A stretch of 64,000 nt of DNA from Methylophaga muralis (GCF_001720165.1 NZ_MCRI01000009.1:1-64000); one strand, 5' to 3'. Counted from the stretch's first letter, positions 52,254 to 61,824 are shown. The notes: generated by a model from the letters alone, not told the origin. Made by a program: numbers and translations.

Positions 52254-53921
52254 TTAATCGAGCGTAATGGTTTCAGTTTTTGCCAGGCCCTCACCACGTG
52301 GGTCACTGGCTGCACTGACTTTGCCAGTTGTTTTATCAGCAACTACTACCTGCATATTGCCAAATTGACGATTTAATATATCCAGTTGATGACCCCGGCG
52401 GATTAAATCCTCTTGCTCCGCCTCACTGAAGCCGGGAGTTTCCATCTGTACCCGGTCAGGTAAATATTGATGATGCAATCGCGGTGCACTGACAATTGCT
52501 TCGGCGTCCTGGCCTTCCATAAAATGCAGAATGCCTTGCATCACCATAGTAATAATCCGGCTACCTCCAGGAGTGCCGATTACCAGCAATCGTTGGTCAT
52601 TTTCAACAAAACTCGGGGTCATGCTGGAGAGGGGGCGTTTGCCAGGTTCGATCGCATTAGCAGATTCACTGACAAGCTCATAAGCATTCGGGCTGCCACT
52701 TAACGCTGAAAAATCATCCATTTCATTATTAAGTAATACGCCAGTATTGCCAGCAACAAAGCCGCTGCCAAAAGGCAAGTTAATACTGAGCGTGGCGGAT
52801 ACCCGGTTACCGAATTGATCGACTATCGAAAAATGCGTGGTGTCTTCACCTTTATTACTGAATTCATCCGATAATTCATCACTTTTGCTGGCAGTTTCTG
52901 CATCAATATCGGCAGCCAGCTGCGCCGCGTAGTTGGCATCAGTTAAATAATCAGGTACCTCAACAAAATCACTGTCACCTAAATGTACAGTGCGCTCACG
53001 ATAGGCCCGGCGCATGGTTTCGATCAACAAATGTCTTTTTTGTTGGGTGTTAGCTTGCAGGTAATTCAATGTATTCAACTGATTCAACATCAAGCTGATT
53101 AACTGTCCGCCTGCTGATGGTAAAGCTGCAGTGGTGATGGTGTAACCAGCAAATTGTGTTTGCACCGGTTGGCGAATTTTCAGTTGGTAATTAGCCAGAT
53201 CCTGATGGGTCCAGATACCGCCGGCGGCCAGCACTGATTCCACCATCTGTTGAGCGATATCCCCCTGATAGAAACCATCGCGACCTTTTTCGGCAATCGC
53301 TTCCAGGGTTTTGGCTAAATCCTGTTGAATAATTACCGTGCCTAATTCGGGAATGTCATCTCCATCCAGAAAGATTGTTTTGGCTTCAGCATTTAACGCC
53401 TGTTTTCTAAACCCCATATAGCGCTGATAGCGCGGTGTGACAGCAAAGCCTTCTTTGGCATAACGAATTGCCGGGGCAAGCGTGGTCGATAATGGCAACT
53501 TGCCATAATGTTGCGACAAATAATCCAATGCAGCCGGGGTTCCGGGAATAGCGGCGGCCAATGGACCATTAAGCGCTAAATCTCGTAATACCTCACCATT
53601 TTCGTCCAGATACATATCACGATGTGCTTTGGCGGGTGCGGTCTCGCGACTGTCCAGCATGATTTGCTGTTTATCGGCTTGACGATGCAATAACCAGAAA
53701 CCACCGCCACCGAGACCAGATCCTGCAGGTTCAACCACTGCAAGCGCTGCACTGACGGCAATTGCTGCATCAAAGGCATTGCCGCCTTGTTGAAGAATTT
53801 CAAAACCAGCTTCAGTCGCTAAAGGATGTGCCGAAGCAATCGCCGCTTGTCCGCTTTGAGTATGAGCAAAGCTAACCGGAATAAAAAATAGATAAAGTAA
53901 TAAGCTGGTGAATAATCTCAT
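52254..53921 (-). CDS. ggt: Gamma-glutamyltranspeptidase
   Basis: A 555-residue periplasmic enzyme that cleaves glutathione and transfers gamma-glutamyl groups. It has a signal peptide ending ...VSFAHTQ. The large-subunit core is seen in [44 protein letters not shown]. The self-processing nucleophile is the Thr in [21 protein letters not shown] near residue 363, and the small subunit follows with [10 protein letters not shown] and TPGGSRI. Its start ATG overlaps the trhO stop (ATGA). With the persulfide genes elsewhere in the window it hints at active glutathione sulfur metabolism. Confidence 0.95.
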   Translation of the reverse strand: MRLFTSLLLYLFFIPVSFAHTQSGQAAIASAHPLATEAGFEILQQGGNAFDAAIAVSAALAVVEPAGSGLGGGGFWLLHRQADKQQIMLDSRETAPAKAHRDMYLDENGEVLRDLALNGPLAAAIPGTPAALDYLSQHYGKLPLSTTLAPAIRYAKEGFAVTPRYQRYMGFRKQALNAEAKTIFLDGDDIPELGTVIIQQDLAKTLEAIAEKGRDGFYQGDIAQQMVESVLAAGGIWTHQDLANYQLKIRQPVQTQFAGYTITTAALPSAGGQLISLMLNQLNTLNYLQANTQQKRHLLIETMRRAYRERTVHLGDSDFVEVPDYLTDANYAAQLAADIDAETASKSDELSDEFSNKGEDTTHFSIVDQFGNRVSATLSINLPFGSGFVAGNTGVLLNNEMDDFSALSGSPNAYELVSESANAIEPGKRPLSSMTPSFVENDQRLLVIGTPGGSRIITMVMQGILHFMEGQDAEAIVSAPRLHHQYLPDRVQMETPGFSEAEQEDLIRRGHQLDILNRQFGNMQVVVADKTTGKVSAASDPRGEGLAKTETITLD

Positions 53922-54917
53922 GAATGCTGTTTTTGTTTGGCGGCAAGCCTATCCTGTTCTCTTCGACGTATTTTTTCCATACGGTGTTGCTCGGCTGCTT
54001 CGTTTGATTCCAAGCCGATATGTGCTTCACCGCGCTTCAATGCCAGTTGTACCTGTTTTTCACGTTCGGCATAACGGGCTTTTTGATCGTCAGTGGTTTT
54101 ATCGAAACAATGCGGGCATGAAACGCCGCGTTGGTATTTTTCGCTTTGTTTGTCTTCTTCGGTGATGGGTAACCGACAGGCATGACACTGATCGTATTCG
54201 CCTTTTTCCAGACTATGATTAACGGTAACGCGTTCATCAAATACAAAACATTCGCCTTCCCAGAGTGACTCCTGTTCCGGTACGTCTTCCAGATATTTGA
54301 GAATGCCACCTTCCAGATGATAAACCTCTTCGAAACCTTGTTCTTTGAGATAAGCGGTGGATTTTTCACAGCGAATTCCGCCTGTACAGAACATGGCGAC
54401 TTTTTTTGTGTTTTTGCGGATCCAGATGCTGTTTTACATATTCTGGAAACTCACGAAAACTTTCGGTGTGGGGATTAACGGCATTTTTAAATGTACCAAC
54501 CTGTACCTCGTAATCATTACGGGTATCTACCAGCAAAACTTCAGGATCACTGATTAACTTGTTCCAGTCTTTGGGTTTGATATAGGTTCCGACCGACTGT
54601 TTTGGATCGATGCCTTCCACACCCATAGTGACGATTTCACGCTTTAGTTTCACCCGGCTGCGCAGAAATGGCGGAGTATCGGTATACGACTCTTTGTAAC
54701 TCAAATCTTTTAATCTGGAATCTGTACGTAAATAATCCAACAAGGCATCAATTGACTGACGTGATCCCGCGACGGTGCCATTGATACCTTCCTGAGCCAG
54801 TAATAACGTGCCACGTACCTCATGATCCAGCATGAATTTGAGTAGCGATGGTTTAATCGCCGCATAATCATCCAGAGTGACAAATTCATATAATGCGCAG
54901 ACCACAGTTTGAGCCAT
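53918..54917 (-). pseudogene. trhO: tRNA uridine(34) hydroxylase TrhO (rhodanese family), frameshifted
   Basis: TrhO (YceA) makes 5-hydroxyuridine at wobble position 34. The N-terminal part (54917 to about 54395) has the acylphosphatase-like domain ([16 protein letters not shown]-type segment [16 protein letters not shown]) and the start of the rhodanese domain ([16 protein letters not shown]). The catalytic Cys loop [12 protein letters not shown], the Zn-binding CHACRLP/CPHC part and the basic tail lie in another frame. The join is at a run of seven A near 54400, where six would restore [11 protein letters not shown]. Either a sequencing error or a real slip. The start at 54917 has GGAA upstream. 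Confidence 0.88.
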
Positions 54918-55044
54918 AGAAATATTCCGTAAAGATTTTAAAGCCCTATATTTTACAGGGATATTGTTGGGTCGTGTATGCTTAGTTAATAGCAAGCCTT
55001 ACAAGCAAGAAATGACTTTACCAATCAACACATTGAGGTGTGAA

Positions 55045-55458
55045 ATGGATGAATTGCAACAACTCAAACAAGAAAGCGAACAGTGGCGCGCTGATCATCT
55101 TCGCTGGTTGGCCGATGCGGATTATTGGACACATCATACTCAACGCCTGGTTGCTATTTTACACAAGCTTGAACGTAGCCTGCCCGAACACAGTGCCAAG
55201 CTTGATCAACATGTTGGATTAATCATGCAACATGAAGAAACCATCAACCGCTATGAATGTGGGCTTGACCCTAATTGTATGTCCAGCTGTGACAGTTATA
55301 TTGATTTAGAAAAGCAACGGGCGTTTCACGATAAGTTGCGAAAACTGCATAAAAAAATGCAACTGCATCATCAACAATTTAGCGAGCAGTATAAAAATCA
55401 GATGGCGAATTTTTACCAACAAGCAAAGTTATTGATGCAGGAAATTGCTGAGGGCTAG
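55045..55458 (+). CDS. Coiled-coil protein of unknown function
   Basis: A 137-residue, entirely helical protein with heptad-like patterns at both ends (MDELQQLKQESEQWRADH; EKQRAFHDKLRKLHKKMQLHHQQF). The middle has YECGLDPNCMSSCDSYIDL, with three Cys that could bind metal or form disulfides. Histidine and glutamine are frequent. I do not recognise the family. ATG at 55045 has GAGGTG upstream; an earlier in-frame start crosses the trhO promoter. It is followed directly by a MITE relic. Confidence 0.6.
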   Translation: MDELQQLKQESEQWRADHLRWLADADYWTHHTQRLVAILHKLERSLPEHSAKLDQHVGLIMQHEETINRYECGLDPNCMSSCDSYIDLEKQRAFHDKLRKLHKKMQLHHQQFSEQYKNQMANFYQQAKLLMQEIAEG

Positions 55459-55514
55459 GGTCTGTTTATCTTTCATCACCACCTCTGTTATTAGCTGAAA
55501 GATAAACAAGCTCT
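55457..55514. repeat. Short hairpin relic of the MITE family
   Basis: AGGGTCTGTTTATCTTTCA (55457-55475) and TGAAAGATAAACAAGCTCT (55496-55514) form an inverted repeat with 16 of 19 positions matched and a 20-base loop. The arms match the terminal repeats of the 25490 element closely. The copy touches the stop codon of the coiled-coil gene and lies before the 3' end of the convergent YcbK gene, where it may act as a terminator. Confidence 0.7.
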
Positions 55515-55517
55515 GGA

Positions 55518-56096
55518 TTACCACTGGCGAACTCGCCCGGTATCAATGTGAATAAAGTCGGATTTTGGATAAAAACCGACACCACCACCTTGCAGACTGA
55601 TCGCCATATCTCGCAATGCTTCGAGTTTTACCCCTGGTAATCGCAAATCTACCGCCATGCCAAGTGTGTGGAGACTTTTTTGAGCAACACCTGTACTGCT
55701 CTTACGCAACATTTCATTGCTGGCGGGGGAGCGATAACCGGAAATAATATTAAAGGCTTGTTTACTTTGAGCCTTTTGCTGCAAAAGAAACATTAAATTC
55801 AGCAATTGCCGGTCCATATCGGTGTGTTCGCCGCTCCGATGATCGCGTAACAGATAATTAATTTCTGCCAGCCCATCTTGCAGATATTTACCTTGTTCCC
55901 AATAGGTGGTTTTAAGTTTTTCTTCTGTATGTAAGTTGTAAAGCGACAGCTGGCGAGGGGCTTCTTTAGGCAGATTTGCCCATGCCGCGGGCATCATTAA
56001 TATGGCCCCACTGGCAGCCAGATAACGTAATATTTCGCGTCTGCTAAAGGTTCTTTGCAGAATTGCGTCAGTTAAACGGTTTTCAGAATCAGTCAT
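55518..56096 (-). CDS. YcbK/MepK-type murein endopeptidase with Tat signal
   Basis: The protein (192 residues from the ATG at 56096; an ATG ten codons earlier is possible) carries a twin-arginine signal, TFSRREILRYLAASGAIL with two Arg, and cleavage near PAAWA. The M15/DUF882 domain follows, with RSGEHTDMDRQLLNLMFLLQ, the zinc-binding pattern ISGYRSPASNEML, SLHTLGMAVDLRLPG and DFIHIDTGRVRQW. E. coli MepK cleaves L-Dap-D-Dap crosslinks during cell-wall growth, so export by Tat suits a periplasmic metal enzyme. It is next to the BtuC-like gene, with a 69-base gap. Confidence 0.88.
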   Translation of the reverse strand: MTDSENRLTDAILQRTFSRREILRYLAASGAILMMPAAWANLPKEAPRQLSLYNLHTEEKLKTTYWEQGKYLQDGLAEINYLLRDHRSGEHTDMDRQLLNLMFLLQQKAQSKQAFNIISGYRSPASNEMLRKSSTGVAQKSLHTLGMAVDLRLPGVKLEALRDMAISLQGGGVGFYPKSDFIHIDTGRVRQW

Positions 56097-56165
56097 ATCA
56101 ATACCAGCTACAGAATGTTTAAGCATAAATTGCGCATTACAACAGTAGTTAACTATTTCGTTAAA

Positions 56166-57128
56166 TTAATGCTGAGATTTATATCGCATCAAAAGCCACA
56201 AGAAAAACGGTCCGCCCAGTAAGGTAGTAATAACGCCGACAGGTAATTCTGCAGGGGCAATGACCAATCTGGCAAGCGTATCGCAAATCACCAGAAAGCT
56301 GCCGCCAAAAAGCAATGTCGCCGGTATCAGATAGCGATGATCTTCGCCGATAATCAATCGGCAGATATGCGGCACCATCATACCGACAAAGCCAATCGGC
56401 CCGCATAAGGCAACGATAGCTCCCACGCACAACGAAGTAACAAAGAACAATGCATAGCGTACGTATTTCACCGAAACGCCTCGACTTGTGGCTATTTCAT
56501 CACCGGCCATTAACAGGTTCAGCTCGCGGCTCAGAAAAATAATCACTACTGCCGTCAGTGTAACGAAAGGTAATAGCTGCTTTAATTCCTGATAACCCAC
56601 CACCGTTAAACTGCCCATCAACCAGCGGATAATTTGAAATGAATCGGCAACGTTGCTGAGATATTGAATAAACAATATCAGGCTGGAAAAGAAGAAACTG
56701 ATAGCAACGCCAGTTAACAATAAGGTTTCGCCAGAAAAACCAAACCGAAACCGACTGATACTGTAAACAAAACTGATGGCTATTAAGGCTCCGGCAAAGG
56801 CGCTAAGGCTGGTGGCACTTAATCCTAAAATCGTAAAACTGATACCTGTATAGACACTAATCGCTGCACCTAACGAAGCACCGCTGGCCACACCCAGGGT
56901 AAATGGTGTGGCCAGTGGATTGCGAAACATTGCCTGAAATACCATGCCGCACAATGCCAGACCACAGCCAGCAGTAAATGCAAATAACACCCTTGGGATC
57001 CGCAACTCATAGATGATCATCTGCTGAATTTCCGGGGAACTAGCCGCTGAAAAATCCAGCCACGGACTGATAATTACCACCAGAACGGTAAACAGACTTA
57101 ATGCGATGAGTTTAAGTTTTATGCTCAT
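56166..57128 (-). CDS. FecCD/BtuC-family ABC transporter permease
   Basis: A 320-residue permease with about ten transmembrane helices. Family motifs are LRIPRVLFAFTAGCGLALCGMVFQAMFRNPLATPFTLGVASGASLGA near residue 43 and the coupling-helix region ATSRGVSVKYVRYALFF followed by GPIGFVGMMVPHICRLIIGEDHRYLIP. It imports cobalamin, heme or an iron-siderophore; the ligand cannot be told. It is last of a three-gene importer operon and overlaps the ATPase gene (57125-57128). Confidence 0.9.
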   Translation of the reverse strand: MSIKLKLIALSLFTVLVVIISPWLDFSAASSPEIQQMIIYELRIPRVLFAFTAGCGLALCGMVFQAMFRNPLATPFTLGVASGASLGAAISVYTGISFTILGLSATSLSAFAGALIAISFVYSISRFRFGFSGETLLLTGVAISFFFSSLILFIQYLSNVADSFQIIRWLMGSLTVVGYQELKQLLPFVTLTAVVIIFLSRELNLLMAGDEIATSRGVSVKYVRYALFFVTSLCVGAIVALCGPIGFVGMMVPHICRLIIGEDHRYLIPATLLFGGSFLVICDTLARLVIAPAELPVGVITTLLGGPFFLWLLMRYKSQH

Positions 57129-57901
57129 GATTCATCTGCCACAGCAATCAGTCGATCATGATGCGGATGTTTGGCAAAAACAAACGCTTGCTGGTAAAGC
57201 TGCTGTAACCGCTCGGCATTTAAAAACTGTTCAGCAGGACCATGCCACAGACATTTTCCATCGAGTAATGCCAATACATGTTTGCTGTGCTGCGCGGCAT
57301 GATTGATATCGTGGGTGACTTCAATAATGGTTTTATTATGCTGTTGATTGAGTTTGCGGATAAGTTGATGCACCGCGACCTGATGATGCGGATCCAGAAA
57401 TGCGGTAGGTTCATCCAGGATCAATACCGGTGTATCCTGCGCCAAAGCAGCAGCGATCATAACCCGCTGACATTCGCCACCGCTTAAGGTCGACATTTTA
57501 CGGTAACGAAATGGCTGGCAGTCAGTGATGTTGAGGGCATTTTCTACCACCTCATTATCATGAGCCTGCCATTCTGAAAAAACATGATGATGACTATATC
57601 TTGCCATCCGCACATAGTCATCAACCGTAAAGGTCAGATGGTTGCCACCGCTTTGTGGTACGTAGCTGATAAGTCTTGCCAGCTTTTTGTGGCGATACTG
57701 GGAGATTGGCTGACCATCAATCATTAGCTTGCCACTGTGAATCGGCAAAATCGCGATCAATGTTTTCAGGAAGGTGCTTTTACCCGAACCATTTGGTCCA
57801 ACGATGCACAGATAATCACCTTGCTTCACATTGCAACTAATTGATTCAATAAGTCTTTTATCAGAAGTTTTGACGGAGATATCTTGTGCGTTAATCAACA
57901 T
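57125..57901 (-). CDS. ABC transporter ATPase (FepC/BtuD-like)
   Basis: A 258-residue nucleotide-binding subunit with Walker A GPNGSGKSTFLK near residue 36, Q-loop YVPQSGGNHLTF, signature LSGGECQRVMIAAALAQD near 140 and Walker B VLILDEPTAFLDPHH near 160. The H-loop His is in IEVTHDINHAAQHS. It energises uptake with the permease. The start overlaps the binding-protein gene by 11 bases, and the end overlaps the permease gene by 4, so all three are translationally coupled. Confidence 0.93.
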   Translation of the reverse strand: MLINAQDISVKTSDKRLIESISCNVKQGDYLCIVGPNGSGKSTFLKTLIAILPIHSGKLMIDGQPISQYRHKKLARLISYVPQSGGNHLTFTVDDYVRMARYSHHHVFSEWQAHDNEVVENALNITDCQPFRYRKMSTLSGGECQRVMIAAALAQDTPVLILDEPTAFLDPHHQVAVHQLIRKLNQQHNKTIIEVTHDINHAAQHSKHVLALLDGKCLWHGPAEQFLNAERLQQLYQQAFVFAKHPHHDRLIAVADES

Positions 57902-58811
57902 GGTTCACCTGTTCCCAGTCTAGGTGAGGGTGTAATATCTGCGCCAGCTGTTCAGCCAACTGAATAATCCTGGGCCCAGGAATTACAGCATAGTCCGCCT
58001 GAATAATATGTAATTGATTATTTTTAATAGCATTGATTTTATCCAGTCGCTGCCATTGCTGCCGAAGGGCAGTGATATCCGGTGAATACACCTCTGCATC
58101 GGGGAAAATATCGATAATAACTTCTGGATTAAGCCTTAACAGCCCTTCTGTAGACAGCGCAGGAACTCGCAGTCGTGTGCCTCGATAGACATTGGTGGCG
58201 CCAACGGATGGCAATAAATCATTATAAAAATCCTGTTGCCCGGCGATATAGACTTTATCCAAATAATTGGTGTTTGAACTATGGGCAATGGCTATTAAAA
58301 CATTGGGTTTTGGCTGACCCTCAACTTTTTGGCGAATCGCGTCAAGCCGACTATCAAAATCACTAATCAGCTTCTCAGCGATAGTAGTTTGTCCTACTGC
58401 AGCGGCAATATCGATGATGCTGCGACGAATACCGGCCAGGCTGGAATTATCGATACTTAAGGTGGCAATTCCTAGTTGTTGTAGCTGTTTTTTCAGCGCA
58501 TGTTGGCGTTCCAGCAGGATTACCATATCAGCCTTTAACCGAACAATCTGTTCCAGATTCGGGTCAAGATAGCCGCCAACTTTGGGTAAATTTTTCACTT
58601 GTGCGGGATATTGACAATAATCTGTTACGGCAACCACCTTATCTCCGGCATTCACTGCAAAAAGTGTTTCTGTAATGCTGGGAGCCAAGCTAATGATCCG
58701 CTGAGGTGGAGATAGCGTGGCCACGCTGCTATCTTGCAACGTTTTTTCAGGCTGCAACCAGACAAAAGTAAATACCGCGATAAACAGCAGAATCGGCCAA
58801 AAACGTGCCAT
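57891..58811 (-). CDS. Periplasmic substrate-binding protein (BtuF-like)
   Basis: From the ATG at 58811 (AGGGAAG upstream) the protein has 306 residues. It has an N-terminal hydrophobic signal or anchor (PILLFIAVFTFVWLQ) and a class-III binding fold with RIISLAPSITETLFAVNAGDKVVAVTDYCQYP and the signature KVGGYLDPNLEQIVRLKADMVI. DYCQYP and PxVGG are typical of cobalamin or heme binding proteins, so BtuF-like is the best label, but ligand residues are not decisive. No cobalamin riboswitch was seen before the gene and no TonB receptor is in the window. Confidence 0.82.
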   Translation of the reverse strand: MARFWPILLFIAVFTFVWLQPEKTLQDSSVATLSPPQRIISLAPSITETLFAVNAGDKVVAVTDYCQYPAQVKNLPKVGGYLDPNLEQIVRLKADMVILLERQHALKKQLQQLGIATLSIDNSSLAGIRRSIIDIAAAVGQTTIAEKLISDFDSRLDAIRQKVEGQPKPNVLIAIAHSSNTNYLDKVYIAGQQDFYNDLLPSVGATNVYRGTRLRVPALSTEGLLRLNPEVIIDIFPDAEVYSPDITALRQQWQRLDKINAIKNNQLHIIQADYAVIPGPRIIQLAEQLAQILHPHLDWEQVNHVD

Positions 58812-58881
58812 TTTGGCTTCCCTGTGACCAAAACAGCCTATTATACTGACTGATGTTGATACATACAGATAGGTAAAACGC

Positions 58882-59418
58882 ATGAATCAGGTAATGCAGC
58901 AGGCAGAGTGTTTATTTACGTTGCAGGCGATCGACGAAAGTCTTGAACAACTGGCCTCTCAGTTGAATCAGCAGTATGTGGATAAAAACCCAGTATTACT
59001 GTGTGTGATGAATGGTGCGGTGATGACCATGGGTCATCTATTGCCCAAGCTGCAATTTAATCTGGAAACCGATTACATTCATGCGACTCGCTATGGCGAT
59101 AAAACTGTTGGCGGAACGTTGGATTGGCGTGCAAAACCAAGCATTGAACTGCATGGAAGGCATGTTTTATTAGTTGATGATATTTACGATGAAGGCTTCA
59201 CATTAGCCGCCCTAAGAGAATTCTGTCAGCAATCCGGAGCCATTTCGGTTAAGACCTTGGTTTTAGCTGATAAACAACATGGCAACAAGCATGGTATACC
59301 GCCGGAATATATAGGATTATCACTTCCAAATCGCTACGTTTTTGGGTTTGGTATGGATTACAAAGGCTATCTGCGCAATGCCCCCGGTATTTTTGCAATC
59401 AAGGAGAATGCATCATGA
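58882..59418 (+). CDS. hpt: Hypoxanthine-guanine phosphoribosyltransferase
   Basis: A 178-residue type-I phosphoribosyltransferase that salvages hypoxanthine and guanine with PRPP. The PRPP-binding loop is VLLVDDIYDEGFTLAAL near residue 95, and the flexible-loop ATRYGDKTVGG lies near 69. It overlaps the thioinosine phosphorylase gene by 4 bases (ATGA), which supports a shared route: the phosphorylase frees hypoxanthine from methylthioinosine and this enzyme reuses it. It is divergent from the BtuF-like gene. Confidence 0.93.
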   Translation: MNQVMQQAECLFTLQAIDESLEQLASQLNQQYVDKNPVLLCVMNGAVMTMGHLLPKLQFNLETDYIHATRYGDKTVGGTLDWRAKPSIELHGRHVLLVDDIYDEGFTLAALREFCQQSGAISVKTLVLADKQHGNKHGIPPEYIGLSLPNRYVFGFGMDYKGYLRNAPGIFAIKENAS

Positions 59419-60149
59419 TCGGATTGATTGGAGGTAGTGGTTTAAGTCAGTTAGACGGCTTAGTTCTTGAAGAGCAAATGCAGCGTGAAACGCCATTTGG
59501 TGAACCATCAGCACCATTAATGATTGGTAAGTTTGCGGGTAAAGACGTCGCGTTTCTACCAAGGCATGGCGAGCATCATACCATTCCGCCACATTTGATA
59601 AATTATCGGGCCAATATCTGGGCGATGCATCAGTTAGGCGTCGATCAAATTCTTGCCGTCGCCTCTGTTGGAGGCATTACCGAAGCATATAAGCCTGGAA
59701 CGATCGCTTTGCCTGATCAATTGATTGATTACAGCTGCGGAAGGGAATCCAGTTTTGCCAGTGAGGATTTTTCAGCGGATAAACATATTGATTTCACTTA
59801 TCCATTTGATGAAACCTTGCGTCAGCAAATACAGTTGGCTGCCAATATTGAAGAAATGTTGGTGATTGATGGCGGCGTCTATGCGGTTACTCAAGGGCCG
59901 CGACTGGAAACCGCTGCTGAGATCCGCAGATTAAAAACCGATGGCGCCGATATGGTGGGCATGACTTTGATGCCAGAAGCAGTTCTAGCTCGAGAGTTAA
60001 ATATTGCCTATGCCAGTATAGCGGTTGTAGCTAATCAGGCCGCTGGTATAAGCTCACATCCGTTGACCATCGAAGTCATTCTGGAAACTATGGATGCAAC
60101 AATGGGCCAGGTTCATCGTTTATTAAAATGTGTTATTCCGCTGTTGTAG
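59415..60149 (+). CDS. S-methyl-5'-thioinosine phosphorylase (MTAP family)
   Basis: A 244-residue phosphorylase of the MTAP/PNP-II family. It shows IGLIGGSGLSQL at the N terminus, the phosphate-binding PRHGEHHTIPPHLINYRANIWA, AVTQGPRLETAAEIRRLKTDGADMVGMTLMPEAVLARELNIAYA and VVANQAAG. In Pseudomonas the orthologue uses methylthioinosine made by deamination of MTA. Pairing with hpt favours that assignment over MTA phosphorylase. The purine-site residue that decides was not examined further. It overlaps csiV tail-to-tail. Confidence 0.9.
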   Translation: MIGLIGGSGLSQLDGLVLEEQMQRETPFGEPSAPLMIGKFAGKDVAFLPRHGEHHTIPPHLINYRANIWAMHQLGVDQILAVASVGGITEAYKPGTIALPDQLIDYSCGRESSFASEDFSADKHIDFTYPFDETLRQQIQLAANIEEMLVIDGGVYAVTQGPRLETAAEIRRLKTDGADMVGMTLMPEAVLARELNIAYASIAVVANQAAGISSHPLTIEVILETMDATMGQVHRLLKCVIPLL

Positions 60150-60768
60150 CTTCACCTTCAGTCGGTAACGAATAGGTTTCCGGACCGGTCATATTGGATA
60201 ACACTTGATCCGGTGTTGATACTGGAATCAGCTGTAAAATTGCCCCGAATCGCGGGTGATCGAAATAATGTACCTGTCGACTGCGAATACGGCGTAATTC
60301 CACTAAACGTGGTTGAGACAAGGTATGAAATGAATCACTTTCAACCGAACGTACACCATCCTGCAACCATAAATCCAGATTGGCATGCAGGTAGGTTGCA
60401 ATATGAAAACGCACTTGGCCTTTCACCCGCTCAGATTCTATAGCTACTGCTTGAGCACGATTGCGATTCCCTACAGCTTGTTGCCAGGACTGATGACTCA
60501 CTACCCGATAGCCAGCTGAATTGCGCAAGCGCTGGGCAATATCACCGAGATTTTTATTTTCTGCCGGTTGAATTACTTTATTTGCCATACCTACGCTCAA
60601 AGGAGCGGGATCCTGCAACGTAAATGTGGGTGATTGTTCGTTATCAGAGGGATTAAGAACTTCGAACACGATCAGCTCGACGTGGTACCACTGTTGCGCC
60701 TGTGCGGCGACGCCAATACTCATTAAACCGACAAATAATATGCTGTTGGTTAGGTTCAGAAATTTCAT
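60133..60768 (-). CDS. csiV: Cell-shape protein CsiV
   Basis: A 211-residue periplasmic protein with a signal peptide ending VAAQA. Mature residues start QQWYHVELIVFEVLNPS, the characteristic CsiV beginning. Later segments include GYRVVSHQSWQQAV and VRFHIATYLHANLDLWLQDG, then LRRIRSRQVHYFDHPRFGAILQLIPV-like regions. In Vibrio CsiV activates penicillin-binding-protein partner LpoA and so controls cell-wall growth. The gene is often next to mfd in relatives, but mfd is not here. It is convergent with the phosphorylase gene. Confidence 0.9.
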   Translation of the reverse strand: MKFLNLTNSILFVGLMSIGVAAQAQQWYHVELIVFEVLNPSDNEQSPTFTLQDPAPLSVGMANKVIQPAENKNLGDIAQRLRNSAGYRVVSHQSWQQAVGNRNRAQAVAIESERVKGQVRFHIATYLHANLDLWLQDGVRSVESDSFHTLSQPRLVELRRIRSRQVHYFDHPRFGAILQLIPVSTPDQVLSNMTGPETYSLPTEGEATTAE

Positions 60769-60898
60769 AAAAAAGCAGTCCCGGATAACGAATGTAGCTA
60801 TTGTCTTACGCTAACCCGAAAAAGTCCAAGATCCACCCGTTTGATGTACTTTGCTGGTATCATCAAATGAACATCAAAAGTCGCAATGGAGCAGAGTA

Positions 60899-61822
60899 AT
60901 GGAAGGTTTTTCGCTATTTGTCATCGTGGTACTGGTACTGGCCATTGTCCTTGTTTTAATGGGCGTCAAGTCAGTCGATCAGGGTTGGGAATATACGGTT
61001 GAACGCTTTGGTCGTTATACCAAAACATTGCGACCAGGTTTAAATCTGATTGTGCCAGTGATTGATAAGATCGGCGCACGCATTAATATGATGGAGCAGG
61101 TTTTGGACGTGCCTTCGCAAGGCATTATCACTAAGGATAATGCGATGGTTCGGGTTGATGGTATAGTGTTTTATCAGGTTATTCATGCTGCAAAAGCCGC
61201 TTATGAAGTCAGCGGACTGGATAATGCAATACTGAATTTAACCATGACTAACGTGCGTACTGTTATGGGCTCAATGGATCTGGATGAATTGCTCTCCAAA
61301 CGTGATGAAATCAATACACGATTATTGACGGTAGTTGATGACGCAACCACGCCATGGGGGATTAAAGTCACCCGTATTGAAATTAAGGATATTGAACCAC
61401 CTGCCGATCTGATTGAAGCCATGGGCCGTCAGATGAAAGCAGAGCGGATTAAACGCGCTAATATTCTTGAAGCCGAAGGTCATCGTCAATCAGAAATTTT
61501 GCGAGCAGAAGGTGAAAAGCAAGCTGCAGTATTGGACGCTGAAGGTAGACGTGAAGCTGCATTTCGAGATGCCGAAGCCCGTGAACGTTTAGCGGAAGCT
61601 GAAGCTAAAGCCACAACCATGGTTTCAGAAGCCATTGCACAAGGTGATGTTCAGGCGGTGAACTACTTTGTTGCACAAAAATACATTGAAGCACTTAAAG
61701 ATATGGCCAGTGCCAACAATCACAAAATCATCATGATGCCGCTGGAAGCGAGTAGCGTAATTGGTTCATTGGCGGGTATTACTGAGCTCGCCAAGGAAGC
61801 CTTCATCGGTAAAGAGAAGTAA
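60899..61822 (+). CDS. qmcA: SPFH-domain membrane protein QmcA (stomatin-like)
   Basis: From ATG at 60899 (GGAG upstream) the protein has 307 residues. An N-terminal helix (about 3-23) is followed by the SPFH domain (VERFGRYTKTLRPGLNLIVPVIDKI, KDNAMVRVDGIVFYQV) and a long coiled coil (RQMKAERIKRANILEAEGHRQ...). SPFH proteins form large cage-like rings on the membrane, often around the protease FtsH. It lies 2 bases before nfeD, its usual partner, so both act together in membrane organisation. Confidence 0.94.
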   Translation: MEGFSLFVIVVLVLAIVLVLMGVKSVDQGWEYTVERFGRYTKTLRPGLNLIVPVIDKIGARINMMEQVLDVPSQGIITKDNAMVRVDGIVFYQVIHAAKAAYEVSGLDNAILNLTMTNVRTVMGSMDLDELLSKRDEINTRLLTVVDDATTPWGIKVTRIEIKDIEPPADLIEAMGRQMKAERIKRANILEAEGHRQSEILRAEGEKQAAVLDAEGRREAAFRDAEARERLAEAEAKATTMVSEAIAQGDVQAVNYFVAQKYIEALKDMASANNHKIIMMPLEASSVIGSLAGITELAKEAFIGKEK

Positions 61823-61824
61823 TT

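Noticed and set aside
58812-58881. Cobalamin riboswitch before the BtuF-like gene
   Set aside because: The gap is only about 70 bases, too short for the full element, and no B12-box-like sequence was noticed.
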